A DNA stretch of 64,000 bases. It comes from Amycolatopsis rubida (GTDB lineage Bacteria > Actinomycetota > Actinomycetes > Mycobacteriales > Pseudonocardiaceae). The notes below the pieces were generated by a model. That model saw nothing but the letters and a program-made list of their open reading frames with translations. It did not search any database and was not told the DNA's origin. Positions 51,519 to 61,776 of the stretch are shown piece by piece. Position numbers and translations under genes: made by a program. Position 1 is the stretch's first letter, and every line of letters begins with the position of its first letter. The DNA lies in contig NZ_FOWC01000003.1 in the NCBI RefSeq assembly GCF_900115345.1, positions 372,001 to 436,000 of the forward strand. The letters are read 5' to 3'.

Positions 51519-52790
51519 TCATCGCGTACCGCCGATCACCGTCGACCGGTGGGTGCCCGCGCGGCACAGCAGCCCCCACACCTCGGGCATCGGCGTCCGC
51601 GGACCGGCCACCACGACGCCCCAGCCCGCGCCGCGCAGCAGCTCCGCCGACTCCTCCGTCGCCGCGGCCAGGTGGTCCGGCGAGGCCGAACCCGCCCAGC
51701 TCGGCGTGTCCAGCAGAACGGCGAGGCTGCGGACCCCGCGAGCCCGGTACCGCGTCAGCTCGTGCACCGATTCCGCGCTCACCGTGCCCAGGATCGCGAT
51801 CAGTTCCTGCCCTTCGGCCGGGTCGTGGCCGAGCGTCACGTCTCGCTGGTGCGCGGGCTGGAGCGCGGCCAGCGCGTCGAGCACCAGGTTGTCGTAGCCT
51901 TCCCCGCCGTCGGCGGGAGAGTCGGCCAGCGAGATGCCGTGTTCGGTCACCAGCCGGACCCGGTGGCCGGTCCGCCGCAGGTGCAGCGACACCGAAGCGG
52001 CGAACGACACCGCCCACTCCAGACTCGCCGACGGGCCGCTCCCGTGGTGCGCGGCCGCGCGGTGGTCCAGCAATACTGTCGTGCCGCCGCGCCAGGGGCG
52101 TTCCTCGATGCGGACCATGATCTCGTCGCGGCGCGCGGTCGAACGCCAGTGGACCTTCCGCATGTCGTCGCCGGTGCGGTAGTGCCGCACGATTACGTCC
52201 GGCTCGCCCTGCCCGGAATGCAGCCGGACGCTTCCGTCGTCTCCCGCCCCGGCCCCGGCACCGCCGGGCAGCCCCCACAGCGGCACCGTGCGCGGCACGA
52301 CGACCAGCCGCGAATGGCCGATCAGCTCCCGTTCGAATTCGCACAGCCCGAACGGGTCGGTGATCGTCGCGCGCAGCGGGCCGACCTGCTGGATCCCGCG
52401 CATGGCCGGGCGCAGCGGGTACCGCAGCAGCACGCGCCGGTCGTGCGGCAGCCGTTCGACCACGAACCGCGGGCGGGTGCCCAGCGCGTACGGCACGCCG
52501 TCCTCCAGCAGCACCTCGCCGCCGGGCAGCCGCCCGCTGCGCCACAGCTCCAGGTCGACCTCGCCGGCCGCGCCCGCCGCGACCCGGTCCGGGCGCAGGG
52601 AGCGCGCCGCGCCGAGCCGCAGCCGGGTCGCCGAAATGTAGACGGCGACCAGCAGCGGCAGGGCGACGACGAACACCGCGACCCGGAGCAGGTCGCGTTC
52701 GTTGAGCACCAGCGAGCACACCGCGGCCGCGATCCCGGCGGCGAGGAGGCAGCGGCCTCGGGTGGTGAGGCCGGAAAGCGCGCGCAGCAT
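51519..52790 (-). CDS. DUF58 domain protein
   Basis: The 423-residue protein has two N-terminal membrane helices (about residues 15-55) followed by a soluble region with the DUF58 hallmark RHYRTGDDMRKVHWRSTARRDEIMVRI and a von Willebrand A-like end. It is co-oriented with MoxR upstream and the transglutaminase downstream; in other bacteria these form a three-gene module with a proposed role in assembly of membrane complexes. The ATG at 52790 is clear. Confidence 0.92.
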   Translation of the reverse strand: MLRALSGLTTRGRCLLAAGIAAAVCSLVLNERDLLRVAVFVVALPLLVAVYISATRLRLGAARSLRPDRVAAGAAGEVDLELWRSGRLPGGEVLLEDGVPYALGTRPRFVVERLPHDRRVLLRYPLRPAMRGIQQVGPLRATITDPFGLCEFERELIGHSRLVVVPRTVPLWGLPGGAGAGAGDDGSVRLHSGQGEPDVIVRHYRTGDDMRKVHWRSTARRDEIMVRIEERPWRGGTTVLLDHRAAAHHGSGPSASLEWAVSFAASVSLHLRRTGHRVRLVTEHGISLADSPADGGEGYDNLVLDALAALQPAHQRDVTLGHDPAEGQELIAILGTVSAESVHELTRYRARGVRSLAVLLDTPSWAGSASPDHLAAATEESAELLRGAGWGVVVAGPRTPMPEVWGLLCRAGTHRSTVIGGTR

Positions 52791-52822
52791 GCGGATTCCC
52801 TACTCGGGTAGCGGGACGCGCC

Positions 52823-53887
<1,065 letters not shown>

Positions 53888-54151
53888 TCGACCTCCTGGT
53901 GGCGCAATAGCTGGACGGGAACCGGCGGGGATGCGCGCCTGTCCAGCGTTCTCCCCAGTGTGTCAAACCCGGGAGAACCGGGCGGCGGAACCCCGAGATC
54001 GTTTCATGGTGACGCCCAGCCACCTCGGTACTCCTTCTTACGGGTGATTATGAGGCATTTTCAGGTGATCCCGCTGACCGTGTGCACTGTCGTATGCTCC
54101 GAAACGAAGTCGCCCGACCACGGTTCGACGTCGGAAGAGGTGCATCCGCGC

Positions 54152-54517
54152 ATGAGCGAGGCCGAGGCGGAACGGAAAGCCGGGCTCCCGGGACTGTCCG
54201 GCGGCCGGTTCGCGGTCACGCCCGAACTGGCGACCGCGACGTACGCGAAGCTCGGCGAACTGCAGGACGTCGTCGGCGAGATGGTCCGCGAGGCCGCGGT
54301 GCTCGGCCGGTCGGTGCCGCTCGGCGGCGGGTACGCCGGCGAGGTCGGCGCGTTCATGGCGAAATACGGCCTCGGCCGCGACGGCTCGGCGGTCGACCAG
54401 CTCACCGCGTTCGGGAAAGAAATCGCCGGGCTGAAGAAACGCATCGGCGGCGCGCTGGAGAAGTACCGCGACCAGGACGGCGAAGCCGCCGAAGGCGTGG
54501 ACTGCACCGGTGGCTGA
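54152..54517 (+). CDS. Small helical ESX-type secretion-associated protein
   Basis: The 121-residue protein has no signal peptide and is almost entirely helical, with two long helices joined at a GGG turn (VGEMVREAAVLGRSVPLGGG, then YAGEVGAFMAKYGLGRDGSA), much like secreted ESX/EspC-like substrates. An in-frame GTG at 54140 is a possible earlier start; GGAAGAGG lies before it. It opens a four-gene operon with a DUF3558 lipoprotein, a WxG protein and EspG. Exact family is uncertain. Confidence 0.65.
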   Translation: MSEAEAERKAGLPGLSGGRFAVTPELATATYAKLGELQDVVGEMVREAAVLGRSVPLGGGYAGEVGAFMAKYGLGRDGSAVDQLTAFGKEIAGLKKRIGGALEKYRDQDGEAAEGVDCTGG

Positions 54518-55055
54518 CCGTTCCGCGGCGCGCGCCGCGCTCCTTTTTCTCCCGCTCGCCGGGCTCACGGTGCTCGTTTCGTGCGGCCGGATGCCCGGCA
54601 TCTCACACGCCGCGCCCGCCGACGGAGGCCCGCCCGCGCCCGCGCCGCCGTCCTCCTCCGCTCCTTCGCTGGCCAAGCTCGATCCGTGCACGCTGCTTTC
54701 GCCGCAGGACCGGTCGTCGGCCGGGCTCCCCGGGCAGGGCAAGCCGAAGACGATCGGCGAGGCGCGTGCCTGCGACTGGACGGTGCCCTCGACCTTCGGC
54801 GTCACCGTCACTCTCGACGAGACCAACGGACTGGCCAACCTCGACCTCTCCGGCGGCAAGCGCACCAAGAAGGACGTCGGCTCGCACCAGGCGGTGCAGG
54901 TGTCCGGCCGCCGCGGCACCTGCGCGGTGCTGCTCGACGTCGGCGGCGCGCGGAGCGTGCAGGTCGACGTGAACAACGCGAACTTCGCCGACTCGGACCT
55001 CGCCTGCTCGCGGGCGGGCGACGTGGCCGGGCTGGTCGAGCCGAAGCTGCCGTGA
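54510..55055 (+). CDS. DUF3558 lipoprotein
   Basis: The 181-residue protein starts with a signal peptide and lipobox (LTVLVSCG), followed by a Pro/Ser linker and the DUF3558 domain (KLDPCTLLSPQDRSSAGL, ARACDWTVPSTFG, SDLACSRAGDVAG), whose cysteines are typical. It is probably attached to the outer membrane face. The GTG at 54510 overlaps the preceding gene by 8 bases. DUF3558 lipoproteins often accompany ESX accessory genes in Pseudonocardiaceae. Confidence 0.85.
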   Translation: MADRSAARAALLFLPLAGLTVLVSCGRMPGISHAAPADGGPPAPAPPSSSAPSLAKLDPCTLLSPQDRSSAGLPGQGKPKTIGEARACDWTVPSTFGVTVTLDETNGLANLDLSGGKRTKKDVGSHQAVQVSGRRGTCAVLLDVGGARSVQVDVNNANFADSDLACSRAGDVAGLVEPKLP

Positions 55056-55079
55056 ACCCCCCGTGCGAGGAGGAAAGTC

Positions 55080-55661
55080 GTGACCGACACCCCGGCTGAG
55101 TCCCCGGTCCCCGAGCCGACGGCCCGGTACGAAGCGTTCAGCCACGCGGCGCTGGCCGCGCAGGCGGTCAACGGCAACGACCCGGCCGCCGCCGGCGAGT
55201 CGGGCACGCGGTGGGCCGGGCTGTCGCAACGGCTTGAGGACTCGATCGGCGGGCTGGTCGCGCTGTCCGCGGGCAGCGAGGAAACCTGGCAGGGCGACGC
55301 CGGCGACGCGATGCGGAAAGTGCTCGGCACAGCGTCCGGCTGGCTGGCCGAAACCTCCGTGGTGTCGGCGAAAGTCGGGGAAGCCGTGCAGGGGCAGGCC
55401 GAGGTCGCCGCCCGGGCGCGCGCGGACATGCCCGCGCCGGTGGACTTCGACCCGGCGGCGATGATCCGCTCCGCCGCGGCGAGCGGGGACCTGGTGCGGC
55501 TGGCCGGGCTGTCGTCCGCCATGGACGAGCGGCGCGCCGAAGCCGAGGCCGCCCGGCAGAAGGCGATCGACGTCCTGCGCACCCGGGACACGGCGTTGCG
55601 CGGGCTGCTTCCCGAAGGCGAGTTCCCCGCGGTCCCGCCGCTCGGCGCGGGGCCGGCTTGA
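55080..55661 (+). CDS. PPE-like/WxG-type secreted protein
   Basis: The 193-residue protein has a helical hairpin with WxG as ETWQGDAGDAMRK near residue 70, matching ESX substrates, and long Ala/Glu/Arg-rich helices on each side. There is no signal peptide. The GTG start has GAGGAGGAAAG upstream. It directly precedes espG, whose product chaperones PPE-type substrates, so the two probably interact. Confidence 0.75.
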   Translation: MTDTPAESPVPEPTARYEAFSHAALAAQAVNGNDPAAAGESGTRWAGLSQRLEDSIGGLVALSAGSEETWQGDAGDAMRKVLGTASGWLAETSVVSAKVGEAVQGQAEVAARARADMPAPVDFDPAAMIRSAAASGDLVRLAGLSSAMDERRAEAEAARQKAIDVLRTRDTALRGLLPEGEFPAVPPLGAGPA

Positions 55662-56371
55662 TCAGCCTGTCGGCGTCCGCGTTCGACATCGTCTGGGCCG
55701 ACCTCGGCCTCGACGCCCCGCCCGCGCCGCTGGCGGTGCGCAGCGTGGGGGAGACCGACGCCGACCGCTCCGCGATCCGCACGGAGGTCTACCGGAACCT
55801 CGGCGAGCGCGGCCTCTTCGACGGCCGTCTCGACGCCGCACTGGAGAACAGCCTCCGCGTGCTGGCGTCCGCGGAACGGTATGTGGAGTGCGAGGCGCTC
55901 GCGGACATGACCGCGGACGAACCGTTCCGCGCGGTCGCCGCGATCCGCGGCCGCAACGCGGTGCTGGCCGTGCAGCCGGCGCGGACGATCGGCGTGCGCG
56001 GCATCGGGGAAAGCGAACTGGCCTCGGCGATCGTCGACGTGCTGCCGGAACTGTCGGCCGGACCCGGCTACGGCGTCCGGCTGCCCGCGGCGGGGAAACC
56101 GCCCGGCGGCGCACAGGGTGAGGAACTGCGGGCGATCCGGTCCCGGCCGGTGTACGCGGCGGGCCAGTTCACCGTCCACGTCCGCGACCGGGCGGGCAAA
56201 CTGGCCAGGACCGGCGGGCTGACCTGGTTCGACACGGACGCCGGGGCCTATTCGGCGGTGTCCTCGCCGGGTCGCGGCGGGCAGGAATGGGTGACGGTGT
56301 CCCCTGTGGACAGTGCACGGCTGGCCGAGCGGGTCATGGAGCTGGCACCGCGCCGACCCGATGGGTCGTGA
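55658..56371 (+). CDS. ESX secretion-associated protein EspG
   Basis: EspG proteins are cytosolic chaperones that bind PPE substrates and deliver them to the ESX secretion complex. The 237-residue protein matches the family layout: LSASAFDIVWADLGLDAPPA at the start, a beta-rich core (YVECEALADMTAD, NAVLAVQPARTIGV) and a helical end. The TTG start overlaps the upstream gene by 4 bases (TTGA), so it is coupled. A 42-bp palindrome begins 4 bases before its last base, overlapping the stop. Confidence 0.85.
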   Translation: MISLSASAFDIVWADLGLDAPPAPLAVRSVGETDADRSAIRTEVYRNLGERGLFDGRLDAALENSLRVLASAERYVECEALADMTADEPFRAVAAIRGRNAVLAVQPARTIGVRGIGESELASAIVDVLPELSAGPGYGVRLPAAGKPPGGAQGEELRAIRSRPVYAAGQFTVHVRDRAGKLARTGGLTWFDTDAGAYSAVSSPGRGGQEWVTVSPVDSARLAERVMELAPRRPDGS

Positions 56372-56408
56372 GCGGCGATGCCGGTTCTGACCGGCACCGC
56401 CGCTCACG
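56367..56408. repeat. Dispersed 42-bp palindrome, family A copy 4
   Basis: Arms 56367-56385 and 56390-56408 of 19 bases have one mismatch around TCTG, reading CGTGAGCGGCGATGCCGGT and its complement. It overlaps the espG stop codon (TGA at 56369-56371), so the arm contributes the end of the gene and could terminate the operon. Confidence 0.8.
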
Positions 56409-57127
56409 ACGTCGGTTACGGGGGCCGCTGATCACCGTTGACCGGCGTGCGCCCGCGCGACAGCGGTCCTCGCTCGGCCCGCCGCGGTTGTCTCGGCACC
56501 GTCGCGCCGGGTTCCGTCCGGCTGGCCGCGGCCAGTTCCCCACGCCGCCCCACCGGACTCGGCCCGCCTGCTCCCCTTGCTTCCACCGCGTGACCAGGCT
56601 GCGCTGCCCCGCCCAGCCCCACCGCGCATCTCCCGGGGGTGGCGCCGACTCCCGCCACGCCCTTTCCAGACGCCACTGCGGCTCCCCGCCACCCCGCCGG
56701 GCCCCGCTGCGCTGCCCCGTCCTGCTCCACCGCGCATCTCCCGGGGGTGGCACCGACTCCCACCACGCCCCCGCTGCGGCTCCCCGCACTGCTCCACCGT
56801 GGCGCCTCCCGAGAGTGGCGCCGACTCCCGCCACGCCCCCTCCGGGCCCCGCCGCGGCTCTCCGCAACGTCGCCCCGCCGGGCCCCGCCGCGGCTCCCCA
56901 CCCTGCTCCACCCGCGGTCCCCACCAGCCCCCCACCGGTTCCCCCACCGACCCCCACCACTGGTCCCCACGCTGCCGAAAGGCGGACGTTTCAGGCCTTC
57001 CGAGGTTGCGGGAGACCCCGGTGCGGGGGATCTTCGCCACGGTCCCCCCACCGCGCCCCCACCTGGACCCACCTCCGTGACCTGCGCAAACGCGCCACCC
57101 GACGGAGTGGCGCGGCCGCGAGACGCG
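56409..57127. repeat. Degenerate GC-rich repeat region between espG and mraZ
   Basis: The phrase CACCGCGCATCTCCCGGGGG occurs at 56620 and again at 56728 (108 bases apart), with a diverged copy (CACCGTGGCGCCTCCC) at 56795. GCCCCGCCG and GCTCCCC recur throughout. Frames stay open on both strands for hundreds of bases because of the repeats, but they contain no domain. Positions 56430-56460 resemble the 3' end of DUF58 at 51534. I see no gene. Confidence 0.65.
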
Positions 57128-57169
57128 TTGACTGTGGTGAAAAGTGGGGTACGGTGGTGCCCAGTGGGG
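57128..57169 (+). promoter_or_regulatory. MraZ operator over the mraZ promoter
   Basis: Four pentamers TGGTG (57135), TGGGG (57145), TGGTG (57155) and TGGGG (57165) are spaced exactly 10 bases apart, as in known MraZ operators (TGGGN repeats). They overlap TTGACT (57128-57133) and TACGGT (57150-57155), spaced 16 bases, a good promoter. MraZ is a repressor of its own operon. Confidence 0.82.
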
Positions 57170-57236
57170 CGGAAGGGAGCCCCCGAGCCGGAACCGGGCG
57201 GGGAGCCAACCGGATCCGGTAGGGAGGTGGAGGCCG

Positions 57237-57668
57237 GTGTTCCTCGGCACCCACACCCCGAAGCTGGACGACAAAGGGCGGCTCACACTGCCCGCGAAGT
57301 TCCGCGAAGCCTTGGCAGGCGGGCTGATGGTCACCAAGGGGCAGGACCACTGTCTCTTCGTCTTCCCCCGTGCCGAGTTCGAGCAGATGGCCAGGAAGGT
57401 CGCCGAAGCCCCGTTCACGAACGAGGCGGTGCGGGCCTACCAGCGCTACCTGTTCGCCGGGACGGACGAGCAACGTCCGGACGGGCAAGGGCGCGTCGCC
57501 ATCGCGCCGGAGCTGCGCCGGTACGCGGGGCTCAACAAGGAGTGCGTGGTGATCGGCGCGATCACCCGGCTCGAGATCTGGGACGCCCAGGCGTGGCAGG
57601 GCTACCTGGACGAACACGAGGACAGCTACGCACAGGCTCGGGAGGAAGTTCTGCCGGGCGTCTTCTAG
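57237..57668 (+). CDS. mraZ: Transcriptional regulator MraZ
   Basis: MraZ binds DNA through AbrB-like folds and controls the dcw cluster. The 143-residue protein starts [19 protein letters not shown] and has the two MraZ repeats (first [14 protein letters not shown], second [18 protein letters not shown]). The GTG has GGGAGGTGGAGG upstream; earlier in-frame starts are inside the promoter. rsmH follows 191 bases later and the rest of the cluster after it. Confidence 0.96.
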   Translation: MFLGTHTPKLDDKGRLTLPAKFREALAGGLMVTKGQDHCLFVFPRAEFEQMARKVAEAPFTNEAVRAYQRYLFAGTDEQRPDGQGRVAIAPELRRYAGLNKECVVIGAITRLEIWDAQAWQGYLDEHEDSYAQAREEVLPGVF

Positions 57669-57859
57669 GAGACGCCCTGAGCGCACCTGTGTCGTCGGGG
57701 GACGCGGGTACGCCGTTCGACGCGGATGCCGTGAGGCCTCTGTCCGCTCTTTGACCCTGGCGCACCTTCCCCGGTGCCAGGTCAGCAAGCGGGCGGGCAG
57801 GGACCTGACGGCATCCGCCGCATCTTCCCCGGAACACACGCGGCAGAAAGGGGGAAGAC

Positions 57860-58816
57860 ATGGCGGGCGAAGCCGAGCACGTTCCGGTGCTGCTGGACCG
57901 CATCGTCGAGCTGTTCGCCCCCGCGCTGGCCGATCGCGACGCCGTGCTGGTCGACGCGACCGTCGGCCTCGGCGGCCATTCCGACGCGCTGCTGGCCGTG
58001 TTCCCCCGGCTCCGGCTGATCGGCCTCGACCGCGATCCCGCCGCGCTTGAGCGCTCCGCGGAGCGGCTCGCGCGGCACGGCGACCGCGTCGACCTGGTCC
58101 ACACTGTCTACGACGGACTTCCCGAAGCGGTGTCCGGGCTGGGACTGTCCTCAGTGGAGGGCATCCTGTTCGACCTCGGCGTCTCGTCGATGCAGCTCGA
58201 CCGCGCCGAACGCGGATTCGCCTATGCGCGGGACGCGCCGCTGGACATGCGGATGGACCCGACCACCGGGTTCACCGCGGCCGACGTGCTCAACACTTAC
58301 GCGCCCGGCGAGCTGATCCGGATCCTGCGCGACTACGGCGAGGAACGCTTCGCGCAGCGGATCGTCCGCGCCGTGGTGGCGGAACGGGAGAAAGAGCCGT
58401 TCACCCGCAGCGGCAGGCTGGTCGAACTGCTCTACTCCGCGGTTCCGGCGGCGAGCAGGCGCACCGGCGGGCATCCGGCGAAGCGCACCTTCCAGGCGCT
58501 GCGGATCGAGGTCAACGGCGAGCTGGAAGTGCTGCGCCGGGCGATGCCCGCGGCGCTGGGCACGCTGGCGATGGACGGCCGGATCGTCGTCGAGTCCTAT
58601 CAGTCCCTTGAGGACCGGCTGGTCAAGCAGGCACTCGCGGAACTGGCGAAATCCCGGACGCCGGAAGGGCTTCCGGTCGAACTGCCCGGGCACGGGCCGG
58701 AATTGAAGCTCCTCACCCGGGGAGCGGAGAAAGCCGGCGAGAGCGAGATCGAGCACAACCCGCGGGCCGCTTCGGTGCGGTTGCGCGCAGCACAACGGAT
58801 CGGAGAGCCGCGATGA
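57860..58816 (+). CDS. rsmH: 16S rRNA (cytosine(1402)-N(4))-methyltransferase
   Basis: RsmH methylates C1402 of 16S rRNA. The 318-residue protein has [13 protein letters not shown], the SAM-binding loop [31 protein letters not shown], and [17 protein letters not shown], all family hallmarks. Its stop overlaps the next gene by 4 bases (ATGA). Confidence 0.96.
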   Translation: MAGEAEHVPVLLDRIVELFAPALADRDAVLVDATVGLGGHSDALLAVFPRLRLIGLDRDPAALERSAERLARHGDRVDLVHTVYDGLPEAVSGLGLSSVEGILFDLGVSSMQLDRAERGFAYARDAPLDMRMDPTTGFTAADVLNTYAPGELIRILRDYGEERFAQRIVRAVVAEREKEPFTRSGRLVELLYSAVPAASRRTGGHPAKRTFQALRIEVNGELEVLRRAMPAALGTLAMDGRIVVESYQSLEDRLVKQALAELAKSRTPEGLPVELPGHGPELKLLTRGAEKAGESEIEHNPRAASVRLRAAQRIGEPR

Positions 58817-59472
58817 CCGCACCCACGAAGTCCCGCCGCTCGTCGTCGACCGCTGCGGAGCGGGCACCGCGGAACACCGTCACCGAGGCCGACGCTCCGG
58901 CTCGGCGGCGCACGACGGCGGCCGAGCGCGCGTACGCCCGGCGGGCGCAGCGGGCCGACCTGCTGCGGCAGCGCGCGCCGAAAAAGCCGGTCGCGGAACC
59001 GGAAACCGTCGAAACGAAGACCGTGCGCACACGGCTCAAGCTGCGCTGGCCGCAATCGCGCGCGTCGTTCGTGCTCGTGATGATGGGGCTGCTGGCGGTC
59101 GGCGTCGCCGCGACGCTGTGGTTCACCACGCAGGCGATCGCCGATTCGTACCGGCTCGAAAAGCTGCGCACGGACAGCGCTTCGCTGATGGAGACGAAGG
59201 ACCGGCTGGAGCGCGAGGTCGCGAAGGCCCAGTCCCCGGCGTCTCTCGCGCCCGCGGCCAAACAGCTGGGCATGGTGCCCGGCGGCGACCCGGCGCGCAT
59301 CGTCGTCGGCAAGGACGGCAAGACGACCGTCGTCGGCGAACCGAAGAAGGCCGAGGCACCGCAGGACGACGCGGCCGCCCCGCCGTCGACCCCCGTCGCG
59401 CCGCCCGCGGAAGGCGGCATCGAAGGCGATCTGCCGGGCACCACGCCGGGCCTCGCCGGGGGAGGCCAGTGA
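58813..59472 (+). CDS. ftsL: FtsL-like septum protein
   Basis: The 219-residue protein has a long basic N-terminal tail (about 1-90), one membrane helix ([20 protein letters not shown], about 92-112), and an extracellular coiled coil ([28 protein letters not shown]), the bitopic layout of FtsL. Members of this family scaffold the division complex with FtsB/FtsQ. The acidic, Pro-rich C-terminal tail is unusual in length. It lies between rsmH and ftsI as in other actinobacteria, coupled by ATGA and TGATG overlaps. Confidence 0.88.
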   Translation: MTAPTKSRRSSSTAAERAPRNTVTEADAPARRRTTAAERAYARRAQRADLLRQRAPKKPVAEPETVETKTVRTRLKLRWPQSRASFVLVMMGLLAVGVAATLWFTTQAIADSYRLEKLRTDSASLMETKDRLEREVAKAQSPASLAPAAKQLGMVPGGDPARIVVGKDGKTTVVGEPKKAEAPQDDAAAPPSTPVAPPAEGGIEGDLPGTTPGLAGGGQ

Positions 59473-61388
59473 TGGCGGCGGGCGGCAGCAGCCGTTCCCG
59501 GGCGGCGGGCAGCGCGCGGCGGACTTACGCCGCGGGCACCCGCCGCGCGGTCGCGAAACGGGGCAACGGCGGACAGCGCAGCCGGTTCTCCGCGGTGCGC
59601 ATCATGCTCGTCGTGCTGATGGTGGTGGCGGGCGCGAAACTGGTGCAGGTGCAGTGGTTCGAGGCCCCCGCGCTGTCGGCGGCGGCCGAACGGCAGCGCA
59701 CCCTCACCATCGACATCCCGGCGCAGCGCGGATCCATTGTGGACCGCAATGGGGCGAAACTGGCGTTCAGCGTGGAAACCCGCACGCTGTCGGTGAACCT
59801 GCGGGCGCTGCACAAGTCGATGGACGAGTACGCGAAGAAGTACCCGGACAAGGGCCGCAACTTCGAAACCGAGGTGTCGGGAGCGGCGAAGCTGATCGCG
59901 CAGAAGCTCCCGCACCTGACGACGGAGGCCGAACAGCTGGCGCTGCTGCACAAACAGCAGTCCTTCACCTACCTTGTCGACAACGTCGAACCTTCGGTGG
60001 CCGACCAGATCGTCAAGAAGTACGCGTGGATCAGCGTGGAGAAGCGCGCCAAGCGCGAATACCCGGGCGACACGCTCGCGTCGAACATCGTCGGCATGGC
60101 GAACTGGCGGATGGAAGACGCCGACGTGTCGAAGCACAACCTGCACGGCGTGATCGGGCTGGAGAAATCGCGCGACGCGGACCTGGCCGGCACGCCCGGC
60201 CGCGAGATCGTGAACACCCAGAACGGCAACGACAATCTGTACCTGCCGGGCACCGAGCACGTGCTGAACGCCGCCGTCCCGGGCTCTGACCTCGAACTGA
60301 CGATAGATTCCGACCTGCAGTTCGAGCTGCAGCGCCAGCTGAGCGACTACGTCGCGAAGGCGGGAGCCAAGGGCGGACAGGCGGTCATCATGGACGCGAA
60401 GACGTCCGAGGTGTACGCGCTGGCCGACGCGAGCACGTTCAACCCGAACGACCCGTCCACCATCAAGGACGACCTGCTCAACAACCGCCCGATCACCACG
60501 CCGTACGAGCCGGGTTCGGTGAACAAGGTGGTCACCGCGACCGCGGCGATCGACGACAAGATCGCCACGCCGACCTCGACGCTGGAGGTGCCGGGCTCGA
60601 TCAAGATCGCCGACCGGACGGTGCACGACGCGTGGGTGCACGGCACGCAGACGTTCACCACCACCGGCGTCTTCGCGAAGTCCTCCAACGTCGGCACGCT
60701 GGAACTCGCGCAGCAGGTCGGCCCGGACCGGTATCTCGCGCTGCTGAAGAAATTCGGCATCGGGCAGAAGACCGGCATCGGCCTTCCCGGCGAAAGCTCC
60801 GGATACGTGCCGCCGCGCAAAGACTGGTCGGCGTCCACGTTCGGCAACCTGCCGATCGGGCAGGGCCTTTCGATGACCGTGGTGCAGATGGCCGGGATGT
60901 ACCAGGCGATCGCGAACGACGGCCTGCGCGTCGAACCGCGGATCGTGAAGGCGAAGAAGAACCCGGACGGCACGGTCACGCCGGAAGCGCCGCCGAAGAC
61001 CGAGCGCGTGGTGAGCCCGGAAACCGCGAAAACGGTGCGGGACATGCTGCGCGCGGTGGTGCAGAACGCGAAGAGCCCGAACGCGGGCACCGCGCCGTCG
61101 GCCGGGCTGGAGGGCTACCAGATCTCCGGCAAGACCGGCACCGGCCAGCAGATCGACCCGCGCACCAAGGCCTACAGCTCGAGCCTGGCGAACATCACCT
61201 TCGCCGGGATCCTGCCCGCCGACCACCCTCGGTTCGTCGTCGGCATCCGCCTCGACGCGCCGGACAGCACGCCCGCCGGGCATTCTGCGGGGCCGCTGTT
61301 CCACTCGATCGCGTCGTACCTGTCGCAGCGGTACCAGATTCCGCTGTCCGACGGTCCGTCGCCGGTGGTGCCGCTCGTCGTGGGCTGA
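59472..61388 (+). CDS. ftsI: Division-specific penicillin-binding protein FtsI (PBP3)
   Basis: FtsI cross-links septal peptidoglycan. The 638-residue protein has one N-terminal membrane helix after a basic tail, a dimerisation domain starting DIPAQRGSIVDRNGAKLA, and a transpeptidase domain with S349-x-x-K352 (EPGSVNK), S404-S405-N406 (KSSN) and K554-T555-G556 (GKTGTG). It is orthologous in position to mycobacterial PbpB. The ATG overlaps the ftsL stop by one base; an in-frame GTG is 3 bases upstream. Confidence 0.95.
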   Translation: MAAGGSSRSRAAGSARRTYAAGTRRAVAKRGNGGQRSRFSAVRIMLVVLMVVAGAKLVQVQWFEAPALSAAAERQRTLTIDIPAQRGSIVDRNGAKLAFSVETRTLSVNLRALHKSMDEYAKKYPDKGRNFETEVSGAAKLIAQKLPHLTTEAEQLALLHKQQSFTYLVDNVEPSVADQIVKKYAWISVEKRAKREYPGDTLASNIVGMANWRMEDADVSKHNLHGVIGLEKSRDADLAGTPGREIVNTQNGNDNLYLPGTEHVLNAAVPGSDLELTIDSDLQFELQRQLSDYVAKAGAKGGQAVIMDAKTSEVYALADASTFNPNDPSTIKDDLLNNRPITTPYEPGSVNKVVTATAAIDDKIATPTSTLEVPGSIKIADRTVHDAWVHGTQTFTTTGVFAKSSNVGTLELAQQVGPDRYLALLKKFGIGQKTGIGLPGESSGYVPPRKDWSASTFGNLPIGQGLSMTVVQMAGMYQAIANDGLRVEPRIVKAKKNPDGTVTPEAPPKTERVVSPETAKTVRDMLRAVVQNAKSPNAGTAPSAGLEGYQISGKTGTGQQIDPRTKAYSSSLANITFAGILPADHPRFVVGIRLDAPDSTPAGHSAGPLFHSIASYLSQRYQIPLSDGPSPVVPLVVG

Positions 61389-61776
61389 CCCGCCCGCTCT
61401 CCTGAACCGCCGGTCCGTGAGGGCCCCGCGTCGGGGGCGTTGCCAGCGGCACGCGGAGTTCCGTCGAAGGCCGCGGTGCGGCTTGGGCGGCGCACCGAAT
61501 GCGGTGTTGGGCGTGCTCAACGCAACCAATGCGGCCTGGGGTGCGTTCGATGCGGCCAGCGCGGCGCTGGGGCCGCGCGAGGCGGCGGACGCGGCACCGG
61601 GAGCGGGCCGCGCGTGCGGGCGGCGCGGGCGATCGTCCACACGGGCCGGTGCATCGCGAGGGAAAGGGTTGCGCCGCAACGATCTTGACCGCTCCGCTTA
61701 CCACACCCGCGGCGGGGGCGCGCGTTCGCCGTACCGCGTTGGGTCACCCGGATCCGGCCTCGGTAACCTCTCCGGC
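61389..61776. other. Intergenic stretch before murE
   Basis: 388 bases between ftsI and murE contain a run of diverged short repeats around AATGCGG/GATGCGG (61498-61580). TAACCT (61764-61769) lies 7 bases before the murE GTG. Open frames through the region are low complexity (Ala, Gly, Arg). No gene is supported. Confidence 0.5.
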
